Below the pieces are notes generated by a model. That model had not been told where the DNA came from and searched no databases. It saw only the letters and a list, made by a program, of their open reading frames with translations. Positions 14,972-24,200 of a stretch of DNA of 29,915 bases are shown piece by piece. The DNA is from an uncultured Bacilli bacterium (GTDB lineage: Bacteria > Bacillota_I > Bacilli_A > RF39 > UBA660), in assembly GCA_910586865.1 (NCBI GenBank), contig CAJUIY010000020.1, positions 1 to 29,915 of the forward strand, in the 5' to 3' direction. Numbering within the stretch: position 1 is the stretch's first letter; every line of letters begins with the position of its first letter. The position numbers and the translations under genes were made by a program.

Positions 14972-15586
14972 CTATATTTTTATATTTTCTATTAATTCTT
15001 TTAAACCATTGATAAAAGCTCCAATATGAGAACCATCTACAAACCCATGATGAGCCATAATCATGATATCGATATAACACTTATCTCCTTCCATCGTAAA
15101 TTGATCCCAAATCACTTGTGGTATTGTAATATCTTTATCAAATGGTGTTACACAACCAGTAAATTGAAACCATGGTTCACAAGAAAGCCAAACAACGTCT
15201 TGAACGTCTGGTTCTATTGACTGATTAGTTTTTAGAAACTTTTCTTGAACGGCGTTATATTCTTTTATAAACTTTTGATAACTATCTTTCATATCACAAA
15301 CAAAGAACCCAATATTTCCATCATGAAACATTTGAGTATAACTTGGATAAAGGTTATCATAATAATAAAATTTACCATCTTCATATCGATATTTAAAAGC
15401 TTCTACTTGGTTCATCGCTAACATTACATAATAACCAAACGTCGCATAAAAGTTTTTATGTTTTTTACAAAAATGGTATAGATTAGTAATTTCAATCTTC
15501 GTAGTGACAAAAGAAAATGGATTGGTTCTAGAATGATAATGTTCAAACAAATCCTTTCTCTTAAAATCTTTTATTTCTTTTCTCAT
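14972..15586 (-). CDS. Chloramphenicol acetyltransferase-like protein
   Basis: A 204-residue member of the CAT family, trimeric enzymes that transfer acetyl from acetyl-CoA to a hydroxyl. The N-terminus (DFKRKDLFEHYHSRTNPFSF) matches the family start. FYATFGYYVMLAMNQ and the YDNLYPSYT region follow. The catalytic motif HHGFVDG has the second His (180) as base and Asp184. The sequence is clearly divergent from plasmid-borne CatA, so acetylation of chloramphenicol is not assured; such chromosomal homologues often have unknown substrates. It is a single-gene unit with a consensus promoter and AAGGA seven bases before the ATG. Confidence 0.88.
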   Translation of the reverse strand: MRKEIKDFKRKDLFEHYHSRTNPFSFVTTKIEITNLYHFCKKHKNFYATFGYYVMLAMNQVEAFKYRYEDGKFYYYDNLYPSYTQMFHDGNIGFFVCDMKDSYQKFIKEYNAVQEKFLKTNQSIEPDVQDVVWLSCEPWFQFTGCVTPFDKDITIPQVIWDQFTMEGDKCYIDIMIMAHHGFVDGSHIGAFINGLKELIENIKI

Positions 15587-15611
15587 AGGATTCCTTCTTT
15601 CTAACTATCCC

Positions 15612-15641
15612 ATTATATAAAAAATATCACTGGTATGTCAA
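15612..15641 (-). promoter_or_regulatory. Strong promoter for the CAT-like gene
   Basis: Consensus TTGACA (15636-15641) and consensus TATAAT (15612-15617) on the minus strand are 18 bases apart, about 25 bases from the start codon. Confidence 0.82.
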
Positions 15642-15675
15642 TTTTAAAAGTAAGTTCACTAAAGTATTTTCTTCT

Positions 15676-16470
15676 CTAACTTTTTAAAACTTTTGTAATA
15701 ACATCTCTACGATTTTCAAAATTTCTACAAATTTGAGAAACATCATAACGAATACCATTTTCCTTCTCTGTAGAGAAAACGAGTTCTTTTAATTGATTAC
15801 TATCTAACATTTCATAGTATTTTATAAAGTTATCAAGACAAGAAGAATCAGCAGTATTAAGAAAATGATAAAGTATATCTTCTAGCGTTTTTTTTCTATC
15901 ATCATGACTTACTAAAAGGGCTGGATTCGCCAAATTGAAACTCCACTTTCCATCGTACATAGGAGCTAATTTGGCACCTAAGGAAGAAGATAGGACTCCC
16001 CAATTAGGACTTTGTCTATCAATATATCCTACTATCATATCAAATGAAAAAATATTATTTAAGCTTTTCATCATCCTAGAAGAATCTTCTTGAAATGTTT
16101 CCTTTAAAATAATCGAAAGATCTTCTAGATTATTAAAACGTTCCTCATTCATATAACAATAATTTTCTATTTTTGATGTTAGTATTGATATGTTTTTTTT
16201 CTGATATTCTGAAATGATATCATAGCCATCCTTAAAGTTCATTCCATCCAAAATAAAGTTTTCACTAATAATATATTTTTTCTGATTCTTAGTAGCAAGT
16301 TGATAGGAAACACTCTCAATTTCTAAATACTCTGCGATTTTACTAATCAGTAATTCATAAAAATTAGGGGAATACCGAAGATAATAAATTTTTCCTTGGT
16401 ATTCATAATAATACCCATCATAAAGACTGTTATTTACTTTTACCTTTTTACTATTTGTGAAATCTAACAT
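15676..16470 (-). CDS. HipA-like kinase-fold protein
   Basis: A 264-residue protein with features of the HipA kinase fold. The N-terminal lobe is short, with YYLRYSPNFYELLISKIAEYL, where HipA relatives have a Lys; here it is Arg. The catalytic segment FDMIVGYIDRQSPNWGVL gives Asp151 and Asn156, equivalent to the DRHxxN loop. LAPMYDGKW gives Asp173, the metal-binding Asp. HipA proteins phosphorylate cytoplasmic targets and many pair with a HipB DNA-binding antitoxin, but no HipB gene lies beside this one. The start at 16470 follows GGAGG by six bases. Function as a toxin is not implied. Confidence 0.72.
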   Translation of the reverse strand: MLDFTNSKKVKVNNSLYDGYYYEYQGKIYYLRYSPNFYELLISKIAEYLEIESVSYQLATKNQKKYIISENFILDGMNFKDGYDIISEYQKKNISILTSKIENYCYMNEERFNNLEDLSIILKETFQEDSSRMMKSLNNIFSFDMIVGYIDRQSPNWGVLSSSLGAKLAPMYDGKWSFNLANPALLVSHDDRKKTLEDILYHFLNTADSSCLDNFIKYYEMLDSNQLKELVFSTEKENGIRYDVSQICRNFENRRDVITKVLKS

Positions 16471-16494
16471 ATTTTCCTCCAAATTCCATTGTAT

Positions 16495-16523
16495 ATGATA
16501 TCACTACTACGCCTTATGAACAA
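16495..16523 (-). promoter_or_regulatory. Promoter for the HipA-like gene
   Basis: TTGTTC (16518-16523) and TATCAT (16495-16500) on the minus strand are 17 bases apart, with a TGA extended -10. It begins within the T run of the preceding terminator. Confidence 0.5.
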
Positions 16524-16524
16524 G

Positions 16525-16550
16525 AAAAAACTACTAATATCTATTAGTAG
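16525..16550 (-). terminator. Terminator of the mtaB-recD2 operon
   Basis: Perfect 8-pair arms CTACTAAT (16531-16538) and ATTAGTAG (16543-16550), loop of four, followed on the minus strand by six T. It lies 20 bases past the stop of the 55-residue gene. Confidence 0.8.
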
Positions 16551-16570
16551 CTAAAACATGCCTGTTTTAT

Positions 16571-16738
16571 TTAGTCCATATTTTCTAACTTTGTTAACAT
16601 TTTACTTGCTTTTTCTTTTGCCATCATTTTCATATCTTCTATTGCTTCGGGATTATTCTTTTTATACATCATATAGGAAATTGCTCCTACTCCCATTATG
16701 GTAGCCATTGTCAACATCTTTTTTGTATTCTTTTTCAT
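16571..16738 (-). CDS. Small membrane protein, 55 residues
   Basis: An ATG at 16738 with GAGGTGAT upstream opens 55 codons ending in TAA. The peptide has a basic start, one hydrophobic segment (about residues 8-24, KMLTMATIMGVGAISYMM), then a charged amphipathic tail (AIEDMKMMAKEKASKMLTKL). This resembles YtxH-type small membrane proteins in layout only. It lies 67 bases after recD2 and before a good terminator, so it is likely the last gene of the mtaB-recD2 operon. A palindrome GTACTTTAAAGTAC sits in the 67-base gap and may process or attenuate the transcript. Confidence 0.68.
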   Translation of the reverse strand: MKKNTKKMLTMATIMGVGAISYMMYKKNNPEAIEDMKMMAKEKASKMLTKLENMD

Positions 16739-16805
16739 CCAATCACCTCATTTTAGAAAACATGTAGTACTTTAAAGTACCATTACTATTATTTTCTAAA
16801 ATATT

Positions 16806-19001
16806 TTAATTTATACCATTTATTAAAAATTCTTTTAAAGAAGTTCTTCGAATATCCGAACTTGTATTTCCAACTGCATTTACTAATGCTTGATATTCTC
16901 CTACTAAGTATAATTTTCTTTTACTTCTAGTAATGGCAGTATAAATTAATTTTTTATAAAGCATTTTTCGGTATTCTAATACAAGTGGAATAATGACAAT
17001 ATCAAATTCAGAACCTTGTGATTTATGAATGCTAATCGAATAAGCAAGTTTAAATTTATGAAAAGAAGATGGTGTATATTTTACGATATTCCCGTCAAAA
17101 TCAATATAAACTTCTTTATTGGGTTTGGTATGAATTTCAGAAATAATACCAATATCTCCATTATAAACATTATCATCTGGCATATTGGAAAGTTGAATCA
17201 CTTTATCCTGCTCTCGAAAAGTAACTTCCCCTATTTCTATTTCTTTTTTGTTTCTATCTTTTTCATTAAAAATATTTTTTAGTTCTTGATTAATTCGGTC
17301 AATTCCATTATAAGTTTTATAAATAGGAGCTAAAATTTGAATATCTTTATAACTGATATCCTTATAAGTATCCGAAAGTAAGGCAATTTCTTTTACCACA
17401 TCATTACTATTACATTCAATAAAAGTTAAATCATTGCTTACATTAAATAAATCTTGATTAAGACTATTATTTTTAATATCATAAGCTAATGTAATAATAT
17501 TAGAGTCATGACCTTGGCGATATAATTCTTTTAGAGAAACAACATTTAATTGATGACTACTAATCATATCATGTAAGATTTGTCCTGGACCTACACTCGG
17601 CAATTGATCATAATCGCCTACGATAACAATTTTAGTAGTAGCATGTAATCCCTTTAATAAATTACTAAATAAAACGGTATCAATCATACTAGCTTCATCA
17701 ATTAAAACAAATTTTACATTACTTTTATTATACTCATTTACTTGAAACGTATTATTATCTTTATTCCATTTTAAAAACCTATGAATCGTAGATGCCGTAT
17801 GATACGTTGCTTCACTCATTCTTTTGGCTGCTCTCCCCGTTGGTGCTAAAAGAGCCACTTCTTCTTCCATTTTTTTATGGTCAAGTTGATTCATTTGTTT
17901 ATAAAGTTCCAGTATCGCTTTTATAATCGTGGTTTTTCCAGTACCAGGACCTCCAGTGATAATTAATAGCTTCTTTAAATAGGCATCGATAATGGCTTTT
18001 TTCTGCTCCTCATTGTAAGTAATTTCAAAAAATTTCTCTAAACTTTCTACCATCGTATCTACATTTTTACTACTCCTATCTTTCTCATGACTTAATAAAG
18101 TAAGTCTTTTGGCAATAAATACTTCCGATTGATATAATTCCATTAAGTAATAACGATTCTCCACTCTCTTTATTTTTAAATCTTTTTCTAACATATCTAG
18201 TCTTTCTATGAACAACTCTTCTTTGATTACTACCTTTAATACTTTTACTACATAAGGATATAATTCTTCTTTATAAAAATAAGTATGTCCAAAATTATTG
18301 GATAATTCTTCTAATACATATAAGATTACGGCATCCATTCGAATGACTTCGTCTTTTTTTATTCCTTGTTTTAAGGCAATGATATCGATTTTTTTAAAAT
18401 ACATATCAGAAATATCTGTAATTAACTGATAAATATTATGATCAATTACTTCTATTGTTTTTTCTCTATACTTATTGTATATTTTCATACTATCTTTGGT
18501 GTTAAGACCAAGTTTATTTAGATAGATAATCGTTTCATAACTAGCTTCGTATTCGACTAGTTTCTGATGAAGTTCCTCTACATTTTTGGAAGTAATCGTA
18601 GGAATTAACATTAAGTTCGAGGGATTTTCTAAAATTACTTTGAAAGTATCTTTTCCTAAAACACTTTCTATTTTCTCGGCTTTTTTTTCTCCAATTCCTT
18701 TAAAGATACCGGAAGATAAAAAAGAAACAATACTATTTTTTTCTTCTGGAAGTAATCTTTCATATCGTTCTACTTGAAATTGTTCTCCATATTTCGCATG
18801 ATTTACTAATTTTCCATAAAACATATACTGATCAACTTCATTTAATTCATGGAAATAACCAGTAAAAGGAATATCATGATTCAAATAAAGTTCTAAAGAA
18901 TCGGAGTTGGTTTCTACTACTTTAAATAAGCCTATGATATAGCCAGTATCACTTTGAAAGATGTTTTTTTGGTACTGTCCTTTGATATAGATTTCACTCA
19001 T
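16806..19001 (-). CDS. recD2: ATP-dependent RecD2-type DNA helicase
   Basis: A 5'-to-3' superfamily 1B helicase of the RecD2/TraA family, found in bacteria outside RecBCD complexes and tied to replication-fork and repair functions. The 731 residues show an OB-like N-terminus, helix-hairpin-helix repeats (FKGIGEKKAEKIESVLG at about 101-117), the Walker A motif GGPGTGKTT (350-358), motif Ia APTGRAAKRM, Walker B VLIDEASM (DEA at 435-437), motif III GDYDQLPSVGPG (462-473), and the C-terminal SISIHKSQGSEFD and YTAITRSKRKL motifs. Its ATG overlaps the mtaB stop by four bases. Confidence 0.95.
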   Translation of the reverse strand: MSEIYIKGQYQKNIFQSDTGYIIGLFKVVETNSDSLELYLNHDIPFTGYFHELNEVDQYMFYGKLVNHAKYGEQFQVERYERLLPEEKNSIVSFLSSGIFKGIGEKKAEKIESVLGKDTFKVILENPSNLMLIPTITSKNVEELHQKLVEYEASYETIIYLNKLGLNTKDSMKIYNKYREKTIEVIDHNIYQLITDISDMYFKKIDIIALKQGIKKDEVIRMDAVILYVLEELSNNFGHTYFYKEELYPYVVKVLKVVIKEELFIERLDMLEKDLKIKRVENRYYLMELYQSEVFIAKRLTLLSHEKDRSSKNVDTMVESLEKFFEITYNEEQKKAIIDAYLKKLLIITGGPGTGKTTIIKAILELYKQMNQLDHKKMEEEVALLAPTGRAAKRMSEATYHTASTIHRFLKWNKDNNTFQVNEYNKSNVKFVLIDEASMIDTVLFSNLLKGLHATTKIVIVGDYDQLPSVGPGQILHDMISSHQLNVVSLKELYRQGHDSNIITLAYDIKNNSLNQDLFNVSNDLTFIECNSNDVVKEIALLSDTYKDISYKDIQILAPIYKTYNGIDRINQELKNIFNEKDRNKKEIEIGEVTFREQDKVIQLSNMPDDNVYNGDIGIISEIHTKPNKEVYIDFDGNIVKYTPSSFHKFKLAYSISIHKSQGSEFDIVIIPLVLEYRKMLYKKLIYTAITRSKRKLYLVGEYQALVNAVGNTSSDIRRTSLKEFLINGIN

Positions 19002-20272
19002 TCTACTTCTCCTATCAGATAAGGATACACTATTTTGGTTAATCTCACTTTATAAAAGGTATTCTGTTTTAGTTTTTTCTCTACTTTTACATGCAAATAA
19101 TTAGAAGTATGACCAGAACTATAGCTATCCCCACTATTTTCGATTAAAACTTCTACCATCTTATTTAAAAACTGGCTCATATACTTCCTTTCTAATTCTT
19201 TAGAAAGAGCTAATAACTCTTGTGATCTTTTTTTCTTTTCTGAATCGGAAACAATATTTTCAAATTCTTCTGCTTTGGTACCATTTCTTAAAGAAAAAGG
19301 AAAAACATGAATTTTGGAAAATCCTATTTTTTTGGCATTTTCAAGAGTCTCTTCAAAATGACTTCTTTCTTCGGTTGGAAACCCAACGATAATATCGGTA
19401 GTAATTGAAATATCTTTTCGAATACTTCTTATTTTTTCTATCTTTTCTAAAAAATAGGCCATATCATATTTACGATTCATTTTTTCTAATACGGCATCCG
19501 AACCAGATTGAAGCGGGATATGTAAATGATCTACAATAATAGAACTTTCTTCCAAAACAGATAACACTTCATCCGTTAATTCTGTTATTTCAATAGAAGA
19601 GATACGTAATCTTTTTAAACCATCTATCTTTACTAGTTCTTTTAATAAATCAGAAAAACAATAAGATTTATCTCTTCCATAATTTCCTGTATGAATGCCA
19701 GTTAGAACCACTTCTTGATAACCATTTTCTACTAAATCATGGACCTCTTCTATTACCTTATCCATGTCCTTACTTCTACATTTTCCTCGTACATAAGGAA
19801 TAATACAGTAACTACAAAAATTTTCACACCCATCTTGAATCTTGACAAAAGCTCTTGTTCTTCCTATAAAGTCTTTAATTTGCATATCTTCAAAATCGGT
19901 ATAAGAAAAATTATATAAATTTCTAATTTTTTTCTTGTTCTCCATAAATTCCTGAATTAATTCTACCACTTTTGATTTATCTTTATTACCGATGACAATA
20001 TCCAATCCTTCTATATCAAAACTCTTATTTGCCTCCATAAAGCATCCCATTGCGACAACACATGCTTCTGGATTTTTTCGGATCGCACTACGAATCATCT
20101 TACGACTTTTGACATCGGATGTATTGGTCACTGTACAAGTATTAATGATATAAACATCACAAACATCATTAAAATCACTTATCGTAAAACCTGCTTCTTT
20201 TAATTTCGTCATCACAAAATCACTTTCATAGGCATTCACTTTGCATCCTAAAGTTAATATTCCTACTTTCAT
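18998..20272 (-). CDS. mtaB: tRNA t6A37 methylthiotransferase MtaB
   Basis: A radical-SAM enzyme that adds a methylthio group to t6A37 of tRNAs reading ANN codons. The 424 residues include the N-terminal domain with LGCKVN (Cys10), Cys46 in INTCTV and Cys77 in MGCF, which hold one 4Fe-4S cluster. The radical-SAM triad CENFCSYC (Cys149, Cys153, Cys156) holds the other. The LGCKVNAYES start distinguishes MtaB from MiaB and RimO. A TRAM-like domain lies at the C-terminus. GAGGAAG precedes the ATG. It overlaps recD2 by four bases and has a promoter at 20359-20387. Confidence 0.95.
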   Translation of the reverse strand: MKVGILTLGCKVNAYESDFVMTKLKEAGFTISDFNDVCDVYIINTCTVTNTSDVKSRKMIRSAIRKNPEACVVAMGCFMEANKSFDIEGLDIVIGNKDKSKVVELIQEFMENKKKIRNLYNFSYTDFEDMQIKDFIGRTRAFVKIQDGCENFCSYCIIPYVRGKCRSKDMDKVIEEVHDLVENGYQEVVLTGIHTGNYGRDKSYCFSDLLKELVKIDGLKRLRISSIEITELTDEVLSVLEESSIIVDHLHIPLQSGSDAVLEKMNRKYDMAYFLEKIEKIRSIRKDISITTDIIVGFPTEERSHFEETLENAKKIGFSKIHVFPFSLRNGTKAEEFENIVSDSEKKKRSQELLALSKELERKYMSQFLNKMVEVLIENSGDSYSSGHTSNYLHVKVEKKLKQNTFYKVRLTKIVYPYLIGEVE

Positions 20273-20358
20273 ATTACTTCCTCACATTCTAAAAGGTAGT
20301 GAATCATTTTCTACTCTAACTACCTAGTTCTTGTTATCCTATTTCAACAGCCAACTCA

Positions 20359-20387
20359 ATCATATCATACCGACTTTACTTTGTAAA
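20359..20387 (-). promoter_or_regulatory. Promoter for mtaB-recD2
   Basis: TTTACA (20382-20387) and TATGAT (20359-20364) on the minus strand are 17 bases apart with a TGA extended -10. An untranslated leader of about 80 bases follows, containing inverted GGTAGT/ACTACC arms. Confidence 0.55.
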
Positions 20388-20426
20388 ACTTTCCTTTTTA
20401 ACATTTTTTGCAGATAGAGTATAGGG

Positions 20427-21155
20427 TTATTCAAAATAAGAAATCTCCTCTCTTTTTATCCCATATTGATTTGCTATCGAAAAGAAAGTCTTTTTGGATA
20501 AAATATCCTTATCAAATCCCAATGATTTTAAATGGTAATAGCTCTTCATCACTTTATCTGGAACATCTTCTTCTACTTGTATTCCTAGTTGAGGATAGAG
20601 AATCATTCTTTGAATATTTCCAACTAAGACAGAAATTATGATTTCTCTTTCTGATGAACTTTTACTTTTCAGCTTTTCAAAGTATTCCTCAAATGAAATG
20701 TTTTTTGAAGTAATTCTAATCTCTTTTTCAGGAAAGATTTTCTTTGCTGTATTTAAAATTCTTCTCTCATAAGCTTTATTATGAACAATTAAAATAGAAT
20801 CCACATGCCAATGATTATCATCCATGATTCTTTTAGAAAACAGAAAATTTTCAAAAGTATTGCTACTTTCTTTTTCTAGATAAATATCTTCCTCTCTTAT
20901 CCCTTCTTTCATCGCAATTTCTTTATAAATAACAGCTTCTTGTTTTTGAAATTTATCTTTCGTTACCTTCCCATATCCACCAGAAAAAATTATTTTTTTA
21001 GAAAGACCTTTTCTATACAAATCACTACAGACAATAGGAATATCTAGACTACTACATCCACAACCGATTAACACATCACATTTTTTAATTTCTTGGTTTA
21101 GACTCATATAATCAAAAATAGTCTTTAGCGATTCATAGATAAGATTAAAATCCAT
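20427..21155 (-). CDS. DUF218/YdcF-family protein
   Basis: A 242-residue member of the DUF218 (YdcF/SanA/ElyC) family. Visible signatures are KCDVLIGCGCSSLDIPIVCS near residue 25, IIFSGGYGKVTKDKFQKQEA near 55, and the ESSNTFENFLFSKRIM motif near 95, where the SxNTxEN pattern is diagnostic. There is no signal peptide or membrane segment, so it looks like the cytoplasmic type. The family is linked to cell-envelope processes in some bacteria and to nucleotide-like binding in YdcF; its reaction is unknown. GGGAG lies nine bases before the ATG. The gene has a TGC-extended TATAAT at 21175-21180. Confidence 0.85.
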   Translation of the reverse strand: MDFNLIYESLKTIFDYMSLNQEIKKCDVLIGCGCSSLDIPIVCSDLYRKGLSKKIIFSGGYGKVTKDKFQKQEAVIYKEIAMKEGIREEDIYLEKESSNTFENFLFSKRIMDDNHWHVDSILIVHNKAYERRILNTAKKIFPEKEIRITSKNISFEEYFEKLKSKSSSEREIIISVLVGNIQRMILYPQLGIQVEEDVPDKVMKSYYHLKSLGFDKDILSKKTFFSIANQYGIKREEISYFE

Positions 21156-21203
21156 TTTACCACTCTCCCATTATATTATAGCAAAAACTTGCAAATGTTT
21201 GGT

Positions 21204-21238
21204 AAAAAAATAGTTAATGATAAAACATTAACTATTTT
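21204..21238 (-). terminator. Terminator after the giant surface protein
   Basis: A perfect 13-pair stem, AAAATAGTTAATG (21207-21219) and CATTAACTATTTT (21226-21238), with a 6-base loop lies nine bases past the stop codon and is followed by more T on the minus strand. Confidence 0.88.
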
Positions 21239-21246
21239 CTTTCTAT

Positions 21247-24200
21247 CTATCTTACAAGTTTTGATTTATCAAGTTCAATAACAGGTCGAACACCTCTTAA
21301 TAAATTATGAATGTTATTTCTAGCCAGTCTTCCTTCTGAATATATTAACCAAGCCCAATCTGTAACAGCTGCTGAACTCATGGTTGCATAATTTTCCTGA
21401 GTAGCTGATTCTTCGTTGGGACATCCTTTTGAATGACATCTATTAGAATAATTATACATCCAAATTGGACAGGATTGTTGTTCCTCTAGACATCCTACAT
21501 TGGAAGCCTCTTGTGCCGTAATGACTCTAGCCTTTGCTGTTTTGGGTTCCCAACTATAAGAAATCTTATTACAATGAACAGCATGAGACGAATCCACCCA
21601 ACAATCTGTATTCGCATTACCTAAAAATTCAGTCGTTCCCATCGTATAATTTATTGTATTAACATAATCCCAACTATCTGTTGCTTCTTCCACTGCCCGA
21701 ATTACATAGGTTGGTCCGTCAGCTACCGTTTCCTCTGAAGCATTCCAATTTGTACCATAGAAACTTCCATCCTCTCTTTTTGCATTCTCACGAGTCTGTA
21801 AAGTTAGTTTATCCCCATCATCATGTAAAACATAGAAATAATATATATAATCATCTAATGAGTTAACGTAATTTTTTTCTTGATCATCACTTTTAACGGC
21901 ATATTTAAATATTGTTCCATTAGGACATGTTCCATCATCTTGATAACAGGTCGTAGCTTGACACGTTGCTTCTTCTCCTGTTACACAATAATTTTCTGCT
22001 CCTGCTGTTTGATTATAAGTATACGCTTCTTCAAAGATTGGTCCTACTAGTGGATAAAAAGTGCTATTTGCATATAAAGAAATACTATTTATATTTCCTG
22101 TTTTTTCATCTTTTTCGGTACCCCATCCAGACCACCTATAACCATCTTTTAAATTCGCATCGTCAAGATTTATTTTACAAAAATTGGAAGGTCCTTCTGT
22201 AGTACAAGATTTTTTGGTCGAAGTACCATTCGTAACTCCTTCAATATCTACTGTCGTGAATGTTGCCGAGAAAGTCTTTCCTTTAACATCAAGTACACCT
22301 GATGTTAATTCTTTACTTTTGTTACCCACTTTATCGGAAACCGCTCCTTCTTTTACTTTAATAATACCGTTATTAGTAGCACTTATTGTATTAACATCAA
22401 AATTACAAATCATAGTATCTTTATTTTCTGAGTAGGTGCACACACCCGTAGGAGTGCTTTTAGGATTGAATGCAAAGTTTATGACATCTAAATCACTCCC
22501 ATTACCCATAAAATTTTCGAAATGACTTGAATTGGTTTCGGGCATAATCATATCCCCTGGATTACCCACAAAACCACTTCCTTCATCGGTACAAGTTACT
22601 GTCATCTGGAAAGTATCACGTACTGAATAACTATCTTGAAATTCACTAAATGTACAAACTGGTGCGATATCATCTATCCATACTGCGTATAGTTTTCTTG
22701 TTTCTCCTTCCGTTAAATCATCTATTCTTTCTCCATTATTATAAACAATATCTGAAGCAGTTTCTTTGGTATCCCATCCCTTAAAATGATAGCCCGTTTT
22801 GTTAATAGTTAAATCTTCAAAATCTCTTAACGTAATATTTTCGGTTGGGCCTACTATACTAGTTCCAGCCAGTTCTCCCTCGCTATAGTATTCAACTGTT
22901 TTAGAAACTTTAGTGGCAATTGCATAATAAGTCATATCTTGTTTTAAAGTTATCTTTGTTACTCCAGTAGTAGCATCCTTACTTTCACTATATCCTACCT
23001 TTTTATATCCTTCTTCTACAGTATAATCTGGTACCTCTACGGTACAACTTTTTTCTCTTTTTCTTCCATTATAACTTGGAGGTATCGTACAAGCATCCGT
23101 CTCTTTTTCAATACTCACTACATGACTTCCTTTTTGATAAGTTGCCGTATAAGCAATATCCGCATCATTTGTTGTTTGGGCATGATAAGAAACATTTCCT
23201 TTTAATGATATTTTTTCTGCTGGAATTAGATACTCTGTATCATCTTCATGCAAATCTTTTTCTGTTGAAAAACCTAATACTTTAGGAGTATTGGAAGATG
23301 CTTCTATGCTTGGTACTGTAATACTACAGCTATCTTCTTGGGGATGACCATTATAAGTACATTCTATATTACAACTAAAATTTACTGTATCACTATAATC
23401 TCCATCTACTGATTCTGCCCCGTTTCGATAAAACGTGGCTGTATAAGTTTTCACATCACTTTTCGTAATAGCATAATACGTTTTATTTTCACTGATGGTA
23501 ATAGTATCCGAAATAGATTTCCTGGTAGCATCCTTATCTTCATTAAAACCTATGACATTTGGTGTGGCATCACTTGCTTCTATCGTTGGTACATCAATAG
23601 AACAACTAGTATCTTGGTTTCCTCCGCTATAAGATTCTGGAACTGTACATGTTAGTTTTAACTTTCCACCTGCCTCTAACTCACTGGCATCTAATCTATT
23701 TAAACTCTTCGCTCCATTTAATAAGAAGGTTGCTGTTAGAGTCTTACTCTTCTTTTTATATATGGTATAGTATGTAGTATTTCCCGTTATTTCTACCTTA
23801 CTTCCTGGTGCCACTCCTGTTGTTGCCCCACTATTTGTACTCCATCCTATTATTTCATATCCTTCTTTTGCTATCATATTTGGTAAAGTTATTTCACATT
23901 TTGTATTTAGTGTTTCATCATTGTATGTATCTTTTACAGTACACCTTACACTATCAGTTTCTATGTCTTCTACTCCTTCGCCTTGTTTTACTATGTTTGC
24001 TATTAATTCTTTTCCAGGTACTTTTACAATTGGATATAATACTTTTTTATCAAGAGAAATATCTATATTTTCTTTTTTTCCTTCATGAGAGTTTGAATCA
24101 TTACTCCATCCTACAAATTCATAACCATCTACTACTTCTACTGTTGGTAAACTAATCTGACAAGTAGTTTGATTATTCTCTGTTAGATTACAAGTATTAT

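Noticed and set aside
14972..15586. CAT-like gene as an acquired chloramphenicol-resistance gene
   Set aside because: It keeps the HHGFVDG motif but is divergent, has base composition like its neighbours and no mobile element beside it. Only the family is claimed.
20273..20340. Known riboswitch in the mtaB leader
   Set aside because: Only a weak GGTAGT/ACTACC pairing is seen, with no conserved motif of a riboswitch class I know.
23808..24155. Plus-strand Leu-rich open frames opposite the giant surface protein
   Set aside because: They have no ribosome site and are the antisense of the Cys-pair repeats, so they are shadows.
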